A stretch of 64,000 bases of DNA. Origin: an uncultured Ignavibacteria bacterium (GTDB lineage: Bacteria; Bacteroidota; Ignavibacteria; Kapaibacteriales; UBA2268). Shown here piece by piece: positions 45,119-53,914 of the stretch (the stretch's first letter is position 1; each line of letters starts with the position of its first letter). The translations under genes were made by a program, and so were the position numbers. The notes under the pieces are model-generated. The model saw nothing but the letters and a program-made list of their open reading frames with translations. It did no database searches and was not told where the DNA came from. The stretch covers positions 53,516-117,515 of the forward strand of contig CAIOZA010000015.1 in the NCBI GenBank assembly GCA_903862655.1, written 5' to 3'.

Positions 45119-46642
45119 TTAATCCATCGAAAGGAGACCTTTTTTCTGAATCTCTGTAAGCATGTCGCTCAATGAGATGCCTGCTGCAGGCGGAACCTTT
45201 GCTTTGGAATCATCTCTTTCGCGTGATCTCTGATGATGTGGTTTGTCCTCTGATGCATAAGCTCCATCATCTTCAAACTTTGGTGAAAGGATAAGTGATT
45301 CTTCATCGGGAATTAGATCAGCAATAATGATTTTTATTGGATCGCCTGTCTGATAAGGAATTTTTGTTCCCTGAAGAAGCTTCTTCATTTTGCTGCGGGG
45401 CATGAAGCCATCGACAGTATTGTCGAGTGTAACGATAATACCCTGAGGCATAACCTGGAATACAACTCCGTCAAACTCTCCGCCAACTGGATATTTTTCA
45501 ACCAGTGCAGTCCAAGGATTAGGAAGTGTATTCTTTATACTTAATGATATAGTTTGTTTTTCTTCGGAAAGAGCAAGAATATGAACGTCGATTTCTTCTC
45601 CGACCTTCAATACGTCTCCAGGTTTCTTAATTCTCTTAGTCCATGAAATTTCCGGTGTACGCAAAAGACCGTCCACACCTGGTCTCATTTCGATATAAGC
45701 TCCGAAATCAGTCAGACGGCGAACAATGCCTTTTTGAGTTGTTCCAACGGGGAATTGTTCTTCCACATTTACCCATGGTGATGCTTCAAGTTCTTTTCTA
45801 CTGAGAGCAATGCGGCTTTTCTCCTTGTCGATTTCGACAATGACAGCTTTCACTAACTCGCCTTTTTTGAACAGCTTATTTGGATCATCAATTCTTACTT
45901 GTGATAATCTTGATATATGAATCAAACCTTCGACTCCGCCCAGATCAAGAAACACACCAAATGACGCGATTGAACTAACCTTACCCTCGACTATATCGCC
46001 AACGTTAATCGTTGACCAAAAATCATGCATCAATTGTTGTTTACGGCTAACTATAACCGCTTTTCTTCCTTCGTCATATTCCTGAATTTCGTGTATTTCA
46101 ACTAATAATGTCTTACCAATAACTTCGTTAAGTTCCTGCTCGGTCGGTGTACGTTTCAGTGAGAAATGTGATGCAGGAAGGAATAGAGGCACATCCTGAT
46201 AACTAACCCTCATGCCGCCCTTAATTCTGGCTTTAACTTCAACTTCAATCAGTTCTTTATTTTCTTTTTTAACAGCTAATTCAGCATATATTTCATTAAT
46301 TTTTTCTTGTTTTTGATTTTTCTTTTCTTCTTGTTCTGCAGTATGGGCATCCTTAACTTCGGAAGTCTCTGCTGGAGTTTCCTCAACTTTAGGAGTTTCT
46401 GTTGCAACTGATGGTACTTCAACTACTTCAGGAGCAGGAGTTACTTCAATGACTGAAGGAACTTCTATGACTTCTGGTTCTGGAGTCACTTCAATTACTG
46501 GTGGGACTTCAACTACTTCGGGAGTAATCACTTCAGGAGTTTCCACAATTACATCATTGCTTACTGTTTCGGGAATTTCCGGAGTTGTTTCGACTTCAGA
46601 AAGTTCCAATTGTGTCTGGTTGTTCGGGGTTTCGGAATCCAT
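45119..46642 (-). CDS. rpsA: 30S ribosomal protein S1 with an acidic N-terminal extension
   Basis: The 507-aa protein has four S1 RNA-binding domains: about 130-200 (degenerate first), 205-280 (INVGDIVEGKVSSIASFGVFLDLGG), 290-370 (QKGIVRRLTDFGAYIEMRPG) and 375-455. S1 delivers mRNA to the ribosome. Residues 1-110 are unusual: a repetitive, Pro/Glu/Val-rich stretch (IEVTPEPEVIEVPSVIEVTP) and a coiled, lysine-rich linker that replace the usual first domains. Length is shorter than six-domain S1. It is divergent from rpsF, with about 360 nt between. Confidence 0.92.
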   Translation of the reverse strand: MDSETPNNQTQLELSEVETTPEIPETVSNDVIVETPEVITPEVVEVPPVIEVTPEPEVIEVPSVIEVTPAPEVVEVPSVATETPKVEETPAETSEVKDAHTAEQEEKKNQKQEKINEIYAELAVKKENKELIEVEVKARIKGGMRVSYQDVPLFLPASHFSLKRTPTEQELNEVIGKTLLVEIHEIQEYDEGRKAVIVSRKQQLMHDFWSTINVGDIVEGKVSSIASFGVFLDLGGVEGLIHISRLSQVRIDDPNKLFKKGELVKAVIVEIDKEKSRIALSRKELEASPWVNVEEQFPVGTTQKGIVRRLTDFGAYIEMRPGVDGLLRTPEISWTKRIKKPGDVLKVGEEIDVHILALSEEKQTISLSIKNTLPNPWTALVEKYPVGGEFDGVVFQVMPQGIIVTLDNTVDGFMPRSKMKKLLQGTKIPYQTGDPIKIIIADLIPDEESLILSPKFEDDGAYASEDKPHHQRSRERDDSKAKVPPAAGISLSDMLTEIQKKGLLSMD

Positions 46643-46905
46643 TATGCACCTTTTCTAAAAATTTTTGCTAAGCTCTGACAACGATCAGAACGGGAAATAG
46701 TAAATTACGCACTGTAAGTTTTACAGCATGAGCCTGAAATGCAATCATATAGACGCACAAAAGGACTTCAAAATTACAAAAATAAAATGATAACACAAAT
46801 ATAATATAATGAAAAATAATAGTCAAAATTACTAATAAAGTTCATCATAAGCTGTTATCCTGCTATTTAAGAAAGATTTAAGATAAAAGATTGTGAAAAA
46901 TAATT
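46643..46905. other. divergent gap between rpsA and rpsF
   Basis: This AT-rich region carries the regulatory sequence for both ribosomal-protein genes. A minus-strand TATTTTTG, written CAAAAATA at 46777-46784, is a candidate rpsA -7 element, without a TTTG box at the right distance. No other structure stands out. Confidence 0.4.
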
Positions 46906-46936
46906 TTTGTGGATAAGTATAATTTATCTATTTTTG
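46906..46936 (+). promoter_or_regulatory. Bacteroidota-type promoter of rpsF-rplI
   Basis: TTTG at 46906-46909 is separated by 19 nt from TATTTTTG at 46929-46936, matching the consensus TTTG-N19/20-TAnnTTTG. It lies 63 nt before the rpsF ATG. The overlapping TGTGGATAA is a chance DnaA-box match. Confidence 0.65.
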
Positions 46937-46999
46937 TAGTTCTCTAAAATTAATTTTTACAAAATAGCTTTACATAGCTTTACTCGAACAGGAGATTAT

Positions 47000-47482
47000 A
47001 TGAGTTTGCGCCGTGTCTATGAGACAACTTTTATCGTCAATGCGGCTTTGGAAGAATCCGACATTGAATCCGTGGTTTCAAAAGTAACCAATTACATTGA
47101 AAACCATGGGGCCGAGATAATAGAGGTGAACAAATGGGGGCGCCGCCGTCTGGCATATCCTATTAACAAGAAATACAATGGTTTCTACGTACACGTTGTA
47201 TTTAATGTTTCCCCATCTGCTATCCCAATTTTCGAGCGCTTCTTGGTATTGGAAGACACAATTTTGCGTCACCTTACCTTGCTTCTTCCTCAGAATTTAC
47301 GCGATTTCAGAGCTAAAAGAGCTTTGCAGGCTGGTACTACTAATCCACCTACTGAAATGGGTCCAAAGAACTCGCACAGAGGCAGGACACAGCACAGTCA
47401 GCAAACGCATCAAGCACCCAGGATTGTACAGGAAGTAGCCGAAGAATCAGAAGCTGCAGTCGGAACTGAAAACGCTGAATAA
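47000..47482 (+). CDS. rpsF: 30S ribosomal protein S6
   Basis: The 160-aa protein contains the S6 domain at residues 1-97 (YETTFIVNAALEESDIESVV, WGRRRLAYPINKKYNGFYVHVVF) and a C-terminal extension of about 60 residues rich in His, Arg and Gln. It binds S18 on the small subunit. The start has a GGAG ribosome site (ACAGGAGATTATATG). The rplI gene follows after 28 nt, with no rpsR between them. Confidence 0.95.
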   Translation: MSLRRVYETTFIVNAALEESDIESVVSKVTNYIENHGAEIIEVNKWGRRRLAYPINKKYNGFYVHVVFNVSPSAIPIFERFLVLEDTILRHLTLLLPQNLRDFRAKRALQAGTTNPPTEMGPKNSHRGRTQHSQQTHQAPRIVQEVAEESEAAVGTENAE

Positions 47483-47510
47483 TAATTTTAAATTGGAATG
47501 AGGTAAGACA

Positions 47511-47957
47511 ATGAAAATCATATTAAGAAAAGATGTGCAAAGTTTAGGGTTGATGGGCGAAATAGTCACTGTTAAGAATGGCTATGCTCGCAACTATCTA
47601 ATCCCCAGAAATCTTGCTTATTTTGCAAACGAAGGAGCCTTAAAGGCACTTGAAATAGAAAAGAAACGTTTCGCTAAAATTCAGGCTGCTGAGAAGGGTG
47701 TCGCAGAAACACTGGCAGCTAAGCTTTCTGAACTCCAGATTTCTATACCTATGAAGGTTGGAGAAGAAGGTAAGCTTTACGGTAGCGTTACTCCTGCTAT
47801 GGTTGCACAGGAACTTGCTGTTCACGGCATCGAAATCGACCGCAGAAGCATTATGCTTGATGACGCAATCAAATCACTCGGTGTGTTCGACGTTAAGATT
47901 AAGCTTTACTCCGAAGTAACTGCTACTCTTAAAGTCTGGGTTATCAGCGAAGAGTAG
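47511..47957 (+). CDS. rplI: 50S ribosomal protein L9
   Basis: The 148-aa protein has the L9 N-terminal domain (MKIILRKDVQSLGLMGEIVT, VKNGYARNYLIPRNLA), a central helix (ALKALEIEKKRFAKIQAAEK) and a C-terminal domain ending VTATLKVWVISEE. L9 stabilises the large subunit near the L1 stalk. The ATG has an upstream GAGGTAAG ribosome site. A terminator follows. It forms a two-gene unit with rpsF. Confidence 0.96.
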   Translation: MKIILRKDVQSLGLMGEIVTVKNGYARNYLIPRNLAYFANEGALKALEIEKKRFAKIQAAEKGVAETLAAKLSELQISIPMKVGEEGKLYGSVTPAMVAQELAVHGIEIDRRSIMLDDAIKSLGVFDVKIKLYSEVTATLKVWVISEE

Positions 47958-47976
47958 TCATTTTTTGATTCTTTAT

Positions 47977-48013
47977 AAAGCCCTGCAGCTCAAAACTGTC
48001 AGGGCTTTTTTAT
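47977..48013 (+). terminator. Rho-independent terminator of rpsF-rplI
   Basis: AAAGCCCTG pairs with CAGGGCTTT across a loop with a partial inner stem (CAG...CTG), and a T run follows. It lies 20 nt past the rplI stop. Confidence 0.9.
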
Positions 48014-48066
48014 TTTCTACAATAAATCAACAGATTTTATGTATATCTAGTTTTCTTCAAGATTAA

Positions 48067-48981
48067 TTGAAAAATACAGTCGCCATAACGGGAGCAACAG
48101 GATTGCTCGGAAAAGCTATCGCAAAAAATCTTTTGCTGAATGGATATAGTCTTACTACAATCAGCAGAGATGCCGAGAAATCACGAAAAATTCTTCCTTT
48201 TGCGAATAAACATATTCAATGGAATTCACAAATGGGAACCGAAGTTCTCGCTAATGAATTGAATGGAACTAAAGCCCTTGTAAATCTATCAGGAGCATCG
48301 GTTGCCGATAGACTCTGGAGTCCTGAATACAAAACCATAATTCTCAACAGCCGCATTAAAACTACAGATGCAATTGTTAAGGCTCTCAAAGAGCTAAGTG
48401 AACCTCCGACTCTGGTCAATGCTTCTGCTATCGGTTACTATGGAGATTCTGGAGACACTATTCTCGATGAGAACTGTATCAAAGGCGATGATTTTCTTGC
48501 TGAGGTTGTCGACAAATGGGAAAAATCTGCAGAAGCAATGCAGCCACACACTCGGGTTGTCAAAGCAAGAATAGGGATAGTCCTTGCTAGTAATGGAGGC
48601 GCACTCCAAAAAATGATTCAGCCTTACAAACTTTTTGTTGGTGGTCCTCTCGGAAGTGGCAATCAGTGGATGTCCTGGATACATATCGATGATCTTGCGG
48701 AAATATTCAGGTTTATAATTGAAAATGAGGAAATTAGTGGTTCTGTCAATCTTACTGCTCCCAATCCCGTTACAATGAAGAATTTTTCTTCAATATTGGG
48801 TCAGGCGATGCATAGACCATCTTTCTTCAAAGTTCCTGAGTTTTTACTTAAACTAATTCTAGGTGAATCAGCACAGATGGTAACGTTCAGTCAGAGAGTT
48901 AGTTCGACATTAATACAAAATCAGGGATTTAAGTTCAGATTTAATAATTTAAACGCAGCATTAATGGATTTACTAAAATGA
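48067..48981 (+). CDS. TIGR01777 family NAD(P)-binding protein (SDR epimerase)
   Basis: The 304-aa protein starts with TTG at 48067 in a weak ribosome context and reads KNTVAITGATGLLGKAIAKN, a Rossmann motif. It is followed by NLSGASVADRLW, ASAIGYYGDSGD (family-specific) and MSWIHIDDLAEIF. A DUF1731 C-terminus ends it (NLTAPNPVTMKNFSSILG). The family (YfcH type) is an atypical SDR with unknown substrate. Its stop overlaps the M48 protease start by 4 nt (ATGA), so translation is probably coupled. Confidence 0.9.
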   Translation: MKNTVAITGATGLLGKAIAKNLLLNGYSLTTISRDAEKSRKILPFANKHIQWNSQMGTEVLANELNGTKALVNLSGASVADRLWSPEYKTIILNSRIKTTDAIVKALKELSEPPTLVNASAIGYYGDSGDTILDENCIKGDDFLAEVVDKWEKSAEAMQPHTRVVKARIGIVLASNGGALQKMIQPYKLFVGGPLGSGNQWMSWIHIDDLAEIFRFIIENEEISGSVNLTAPNPVTMKNFSSILGQAMHRPSFFKVPEFLLKLILGESAQMVTFSQRVSSTLIQNQGFKFRFNNLNAALMDLLK

Positions 48982-50216
48982 ATATAATCGGTATAGTAAT
49001 ACTTAGTACGATAATTGTCAGCTACTTGCTTGATTTATTTGCAGATATTTTGAATCTGAAAAACCTCGGCAAAGAGGTACCACTGGAATTCAGGGATACG
49101 ATAGACGGTGCCAAATATCTAAAATCGCAGAACTATACTAAAGAAAACACATACTTCGGTTTTGCTGAATCTATTTTTGGGCTTTCAATCACACTTCTTT
49201 TTTGGTTTCTAGGTGGATTTGCCTGGTTGGATAGTATAGTCAGGGCGAATATTCAAAATGAAGTCATACGCGGAATAGTATTTATATCAACCTTGTTAAT
49301 AGCGAATTCAATTTTATCAATGCCTTTCGGCATATATTCAACTTTTGTAATCGAAGAAAAATATGGATTCAACAAGACAACTGTAAAGACTTACATTCTG
49401 GATATTCTCAAATCAACTTCACTTTCTGCATTAATCGGCATTCCTGTTTTATCACTAATTCTTTTTGTATTGGCAGATAGCAGTAAATGGACTTTCCTCT
49501 ACTTATGGGGATTTGTTCTGGTTTTATCATTGATTCTTCAGTACATTGCACCAACAATAATTCTTCCGATATTCAACAAATTCAAACCATTAGATGAAGG
49601 TGAGCTCAAGGTTTCTATATTCAGTTTTGCTAAAAAAGTAAACTTTCCATTAAAGAATATCTTCGTTATGGATGGCTCTAAGCGATCATCAAAGTCGAAT
49701 GCTTTCTTTACCGGATTTGGTAGAAACAAACGCATAGCGATTTTTGACACACTTATCGAGAAACACACGGTGCCGGCACTTACCGCTGTGCTTGCTCACG
49801 AAATTGGTCACTACAAGCTAAAGCATATTCTGACCGGTTCGGTGATCCAATACCTGCGAATTGGCGTTATGCTCTATTTATTGCAGTTTTTTATCAATTC
49901 AGATATGCTATTCTCTTCATTTTATATCAGCACAAAGTCCGTCTATACAGGATTGATATTCTTTGGGTTGCTCTATGCGCCTATCGATCTGATACTTTCA
50001 TTGTTTATGAACATACTTTCGAGGAAACACGAGTATGATGCAGATAAGTTCTCGGTTTCGAACACAAAAGATTCACAATCTATGATAGATGCACTTAAGA
50101 AATTATCCGAGCATAATCTTTCGAACCTGACTCCGCATCCTTTCTATGCATTTCTTCACTATTCGCATCCGCCTGTGACCGATAGAATCGAAGCTATTCG
50201 ATTGATTCAGAATTGA
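48978..50216 (+). CDS. M48-family membrane metalloprotease (CAAX/Ste24 type)
   Basis: The 412-aa protein has about five to six membrane helices and the zinc-binding HEIGH motif in LTAVLAHEIGHYKLKH. The third zinc ligand Glu is in RKHEYDADKFSV. The N-terminal part contains the Ste24-type segment (FAESIFGLSITLLFWFLGGFAW). M48 enzymes of this length cleave membrane proteins or prenylated peptides near the inner face; in bacteria they act mainly in membrane quality control. Its start overlaps the upstream SDR gene by 4 nt. Confidence 0.92.
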   Translation: MNIIGIVILSTIIVSYLLDLFADILNLKNLGKEVPLEFRDTIDGAKYLKSQNYTKENTYFGFAESIFGLSITLLFWFLGGFAWLDSIVRANIQNEVIRGIVFISTLLIANSILSMPFGIYSTFVIEEKYGFNKTTVKTYILDILKSTSLSALIGIPVLSLILFVLADSSKWTFLYLWGFVLVLSLILQYIAPTIILPIFNKFKPLDEGELKVSIFSFAKKVNFPLKNIFVMDGSKRSSKSNAFFTGFGRNKRIAIFDTLIEKHTVPALTAVLAHEIGHYKLKHILTGSVIQYLRIGVMLYLLQFFINSDMLFSSFYISTKSVYTGLIFFGLLYAPIDLILSLFMNILSRKHEYDADKFSVSNTKDSQSMIDALKKLSEHNLSNLTPHPFYAFLHYSHPPVTDRIEAIRLIQN

Positions 50217-50375
50217 GAACTGAGCGAAGTATTTTATTGGAATATACATATAATGAAAATTAAAATGAAGCATTAGTCCATGATACGAAAGTGGCAAAAG
50301 ATATGGATATTTATCATAAATACCATAGTTTATTATCATTTATTTTTTAATAATATCGGGTTATTTGAAAATAAT

Positions 50376-50407
50376 TTTGTCTTATTTTCAAAAAAGACTT
50401 AAATTTG
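50376..50407 (+). promoter_or_regulatory. Bacteroidota-type promoter of the rpmH operon
   Basis: TTTG at 50376-50379 and TAAATTTG at 50400-50407 are separated by 20 nt, matching TTTG-N19/20-TAnnTTTG. It lies 54 nt before the rpmH ATG. Confidence 0.7.
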
Positions 50408-50461
50408 TAGTTCGTCAAAATGAAAAGACTATAATATCAATATATTTTTAAAGAGGCAGTA

Positions 50462-50620
50462 ATGAAAAGAACGTACCAGCCAAGCCGTAGAAAAAGACTC
50501 AACAAGCACGGCTTCAGACTTAGAATGTCAACTAAAAATGGCAGAAAAGTCCTCAATGCGCGTCGTGCAAAGGGAAGACATAAATTAACAGTTAGTTGCG
50601 AAAACAAAAAACCTAGCTAG
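50462..50620 (+). CDS. rpmH: 50S ribosomal protein L34
   Basis: The 52-aa basic protein begins [20 protein letters not shown] and continues [20 protein letters not shown], the strongly conserved L34 sequence. An AAAGAGG ribosome site precedes it. It is the first gene of the classical rpmH-rnpA-yidD-yidC unit, which in many bacteria lies beside dnaA and the origin. No dnaA is present here. Confidence 0.97.
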   Translation: MKRTYQPSRRKRLNKHGFRLRMSTKNGRKVLNARRAKGRHKLTVSCENKKPS

Positions 50621-50689
50621 AAATTATTAAATTGTCAATTAGTCCGGCAGTAAACTTTTCCAACAATCCCGCTAAAATGCGCGATTAAA

Positions 50690-51115
50690 ATGCTAAATTA
50701 TAAGCTAAAAACTGTAAAAGGCAAAACTCATTTTGATGTATTATTCAAAAATGCGTTTAAGTTTTATGAAAAAGATGCTGCCATTTTCGTTTCTTATAAA
50801 GAACAGCCCGAATCCGAAAGCCTAACCGAATTACCGGAACCTATCGAGATTCAATATGCAGTTACAGCCAGAAAACGAAAAATTCGTAAAGCAGTAATGC
50901 GCAATCGTATTAAACGTTTGTTACGCGAAAGTCTTAGGCAAATTTTTGACGATTATTCTGCAAAGAATAAAATTACTAAACTCGGTGAATTTGTTATCGT
51001 GTGGAATTCAGCTCCCGCTCGACCCGGGATGATAAAATTGAGTGATGTCCTGCCGGTTGCCCAAAAATTGATTGAAAGAGCAGAATCATACAGAAAAAAG
51101 CAGGTTAATCATTGA
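50690..51115 (+). CDS. rnpA: ribonuclease P protein component
   Basis: The 141-aa basic protein matches Rnp[21 protein letters not shown], then [27 protein letters not shown], which is the conserved RNR box. It assists the RNase P RNA in maturing tRNA 5' ends. The protein is longer than usual because of an inserted acidic loop ([16 protein letters not shown]). The gene overlaps yidD by 4 nt. Confidence 0.94.
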   Translation: MLNYKLKTVKGKTHFDVLFKNAFKFYEKDAAIFVSYKEQPESESLTELPEPIEIQYAVTARKRKIRKAVMRNRIKRLLRESLRQIFDDYSAKNKITKLGEFVIVWNSAPARPGMIKLSDVLPVAQKLIERAESYRKKQVNH

Positions 51116-51321
51116 AGTATATTCTTATCATATTTGTAAAAGCTTACAAATTGCTTCTATCGCCCTTCCTGCCCGATTCCTGCAGATTTTATCCCACATG
51201 TTCTCAATATGCAATCGAGGCTCTTGGCAAACATGGAGCTATCAAAGGTTCTTGGCTAGCTTTGAAAAGAATATTTAAATGCCATCCGTTTCATTCGGGT
51301 GGTTTCGATCCCGTACCCTGA
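51112..51321 (+). CDS. yidD: membrane protein insertion efficiency factor YidD
   Basis: The 69-aa protein starts at TTG 51112, overlapping the rnpA stop, and reads [20 protein letters not shown] followed by [20 protein letters not shown]. This is the diagnostic YidD sequence with its conserved cysteines. It aids YidC-dependent insertion of inner-membrane proteins, and its place between rnpA and yidC is canonical. Confidence 0.95.
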   Translation: MKYILIIFVKAYKLLLSPFLPDSCRFYPTCSQYAIEALGKHGAIKGSWLALKRIFKCHPFHSGGFDPVP

Positions 51322-51350
51322 TTATTTTAGAATTTTATTAAGTTGAAATC

Positions 51351-53222
51351 ATGGATAAGAAAAATCTTTTAGCAGTTGGATTAATCACTCTAATCATCAC
51401 CGTCTGGATGATTTATATGTCGGTCAATCAGGCTCCGCCGCCGCCACCGCCTCCAGAAAAGCCGGTTGCAGAGAAAAAAGCGGAAGCTGACTCAAGCACA
51501 CCAGTCACAAAAAGCACTGCAGAATCAAAACAAACTAAAGATTCTACTGAATCTGTTGATAAATTCGGAGGTTCCTTCGAAAAGTTAGCTACTGGAACCG
51601 AGAGAATCATCACTATCGATAATGGCTTGGTTGTCGCTCAGATCAGCACTCGTGGCGGTACAATTAAGCATTGGACATTAAATAAATTTAAAAGCTGGAA
51701 TAAATACCCCACAGACCTGGTCTGGACTCAAATGGGTGAACTTGCTATTAAATTCAATTCACGTGAGACAGGAAGAGAAGTTGACACTAGAGATCTTTAC
51801 TACGAATTTGTTGGCAATGTTAAAGATTTTTATACTTTAAAGGGTAATGATTCAGTTTCGATAACCCTTAAGCTTGAACCACAAAAAGGTAAGACTATTA
51901 GCCGTACCTATACTTTCTTTGCTGGAAAATATCATGTCAATACTGACATCACAGTCAAGAATCTTGAAGACATTTTCACCAATAAAGGGTATAAGCTCGA
52001 GTGGGGGAATGGTCTCAGATATCAGGAAGGAAACTCTGTCGATGAATCAACCGATGCCGAAGGTCTGGTGTCGATGAATGGCGAGGTGTTCACTCTGAAA
52101 GCTTCCGATTACAATCCTGTGCAGGAGCAAAAGACTGGTATTGTTGACTTTATTGCAGTAAAAACAAAGTACTTCACTTCGGCTATCATCCCCAAGCCCG
52201 CAAAATCATTTGATGGAATCGCCACTCTCAATGGTCAGAAGTTCGGAGCTCCGGACAATGGCGCATTTGAGAAGTATAAAATGTCTCTTACAATGCCCTA
52301 TCATGGTGGCGAACAAACAAAGAGCTTCCAGATATTCATTGGTCCTATTGCTTATGACATCGTTCATGAGTATGGCTTGCAAGCTATCGTTAATTTCGGT
52401 TGGAAGTGGATTGTTAGACCGATAGGCGAATTCTTTATGCTTCCATTCTTCATGTTGATCTATAAATTCATCGGTAATTTTGGTATATCTATCATTATAT
52501 TTGCTATTTTCATGAAGATTATTCTTCATCCTTTGTCGATTACTCAAATGCGTTCAGCTCAGAAAATGAAGGAAATCGCACCCGTAATTGCTGACGTAAG
52601 AGAGAAATATAAAGATGATTCGACAAAGCAAAATCAAGAAGTAATGAAGATTTATTCCGAATATGGAATTAATCCTGCCGGCGGATGTCTGCCATTGGTA
52701 TTGCAGATGCCTATTCTCTACGCTCTTTGGGCAGTATTGAGAACCGCCATCGATCTCCGTCAGGCACCATTTGCTTTCTGGATACATGATCTATCGTTAC
52801 CGGACAGCATTCTCACACTTCCTTTCCCGATTGCTGGAATTTCCCATATCTCCGGCTTAGCTCTGGCGATGGGTATTACTATGTTCTTCCAGCAGAAGAT
52901 GACGGTTACCGATCCAAAGCAGAAAGCCATGGTCTATATGATGCCTGTTATGTTCACATTGATGTTCTCAAATTTCCCATCAGGATTGAACCTCTACTAC
53001 TTCATGTTCAACGTACTGAGTATAGGACAGCAGGTTTACATCAACAAATACTCAAAAAACAAAATGACACTAGCTCAAATGAAACGCGCACCTAAGAAAG
53101 AAGGCTGGCTAGCTAAGAAAATGCGCGAAGCTCAGGACATAGCCGGAAAGCAGGGTAAATCAGTCCCGGGAGCACCTAGACAGACACCCCAAAAAGGTAA
53201 AACCCAAAGCAAAAAGAAATAA
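51351..53222 (+). CDS. yidC: membrane protein insertase YidC
   Basis: The 623-aa protein has an N-terminal anchor (NLLAVGLITLIITVWMIYMS), then a proline-rich and charged linker (APPPPPPPEKPVAEKKAEAD). A periplasmic beta-sandwich domain follows (about 80-350). The five-helix insertase core spans about 360-575 (FGISIIIFAIFMKIILHPLS, GCLPLVLQMPILYALWAVLR, MTFFQQKMTVTDPKQKAMVY-like). The tail is lysine-rich. It inserts inner-membrane proteins alone or with Sec. A strong terminator follows the stop. Confidence 0.96.
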   Translation: MDKKNLLAVGLITLIITVWMIYMSVNQAPPPPPPPEKPVAEKKAEADSSTPVTKSTAESKQTKDSTESVDKFGGSFEKLATGTERIITIDNGLVVAQISTRGGTIKHWTLNKFKSWNKYPTDLVWTQMGELAIKFNSRETGREVDTRDLYYEFVGNVKDFYTLKGNDSVSITLKLEPQKGKTISRTYTFFAGKYHVNTDITVKNLEDIFTNKGYKLEWGNGLRYQEGNSVDESTDAEGLVSMNGEVFTLKASDYNPVQEQKTGIVDFIAVKTKYFTSAIIPKPAKSFDGIATLNGQKFGAPDNGAFEKYKMSLTMPYHGGEQTKSFQIFIGPIAYDIVHEYGLQAIVNFGWKWIVRPIGEFFMLPFFMLIYKFIGNFGISIIIFAIFMKIILHPLSITQMRSAQKMKEIAPVIADVREKYKDDSTKQNQEVMKIYSEYGINPAGGCLPLVLQMPILYALWAVLRTAIDLRQAPFAFWIHDLSLPDSILTLPFPIAGISHISGLALAMGITMFFQQKMTVTDPKQKAMVYMMPVMFTLMFSNFPSGLNLYYFMFNVLSIGQQVYINKYSKNKMTLAQMKRAPKKEGWLAKKMREAQDIAGKQGKSVPGAPRQTPQKGKTQSKKK

Positions 53223-53242
53223 AAACGGAAATAGATATTTAC

Positions 53243-53274
53243 AAAAAAGCTGTCTCGCAAGGACAGCTTTTTTT
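53243..53274 (+). terminator. Rho-independent terminator of the rpmH-yidC operon
   Basis: AAAAAAGCTGTC and GACAGCTTTTTT pair through 12 bp around a 7-nt loop, and the T run completes a canonical terminator 20 nt past the yidC stop. Confidence 0.93.
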
Positions 53275-53280
53275 GTTTAG

Positions 53281-53322
53281 AATAGTATATCATTCCTGCG
53301 CATGCAGGAATGATATACTATT
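53281..53322. repeat. 42-nt palindrome with 19-bp arms
   Basis: The arms (AATAGTATATCATTCCTGC and its complement) match perfectly around a 4-nt centre GCAT. It starts 7 nt after the yidC terminator. The inner part (CATTCCTGC ... GCAGGAATG) has the look of a mobile palindromic repeat. Confidence 0.93.
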
Positions 53323-53324
53323 CT

Positions 53325-53592
53325 GTGCCGTAGGTACATAAGATCGGTAGAAACATGAGATACAAATAGAATTGATAAGAATTAAATGTCGCCCCGACGG
53401 GGCTTTGAAAATCTCTTGTTGATTTTTCCTATTAAGATATCACACCTGCCGGGGTTGCAAAAAATATTAAAAATTCTCAAATATGGAGAATAAAGCAAAT
53501 AATATCTGCAAAAAGAGGAAAAGAATTCCCCGTAGGGGAAAAATATTAATAGAAAAAACAACCCAAACAGACAGCCTAAGCTCCGTAGGAGC
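53325..53592. repeat. cluster of short hairpins sharing a CCGTAGG core
   Basis: Three hairpins share the central CCGTAGG but have different complementary arms: GTGCCGTAGGTAC at 53325-53337, TTCCCCGTAGGGGAA at 53526-53540 and GCTCCGTAGGAGC at 53580-53592. A fourth, GCCCCGACGGGGC at 53391-53403, is related. Arm changes that keep pairing suggest selection for the fold or a shared mobile origin. Confidence 0.8.
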
Positions 53593-53851
53593 GATATAGA
53601 TTTTAGTCATCCCTCCGGCATTGCAGGGTTGGTTCATTCTTTGTAAAACAATGAATAGCCAAGCGCTTTAGCTCGTGGTGAAAAGAAAGAATGATTTTAT
53701 TTCGGGATTTATCCCCAGAAAAAGTGAAATTTCGACTAAAGTCAATGAAATAATTAGAACTATTTCCACTAACTAAAGATTCAAGAATACTTTAAAGAGA
53801 ATGAACCCGCCCGGCTTTGTCAAAGTGGGTTGGGGGTTTCTCAGCATTAAT
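53593..53851. other. intergenic region, repeat remnants
   Basis: No gene is seen. The stretch contains imperfect hairpins such as CCCTCCGGCATTGCAGGG at 53612 and GAACCCGCCCGG..GTGGGTTGGGGG at 53803-53836, and looks like decayed members of the repeat set. Confidence 0.5.
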
Positions 53852-53914
53852 AAATGATTTAAAATATATATAAAATAAAAACCGTTTTTTTGATATATCA
53901 ACCCATATTTCGCA
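53852..53914 (-). repeat. 63-nt dispersed repeat, copy 2
   Basis: Reverse-complement copy of 42865-42927, with the core GTTGATATATC. Three mismatches were seen. Confidence 0.85.

Noticed and set aside
46907..46917. Perfect DnaA box TGTGGATAA in the rpsA-rpsF gap
   Set aside because: It is a single box overlapping a well-formed promoter, with no cluster, no dnaA and no AT-rich unwinding pattern beyond background.
53704..53720. TTATCCCCA near the repeat island as a DnaA box
   Set aside because: It forms part of a short palindrome (GGGATTTATCCCC) and differs from the consensus.
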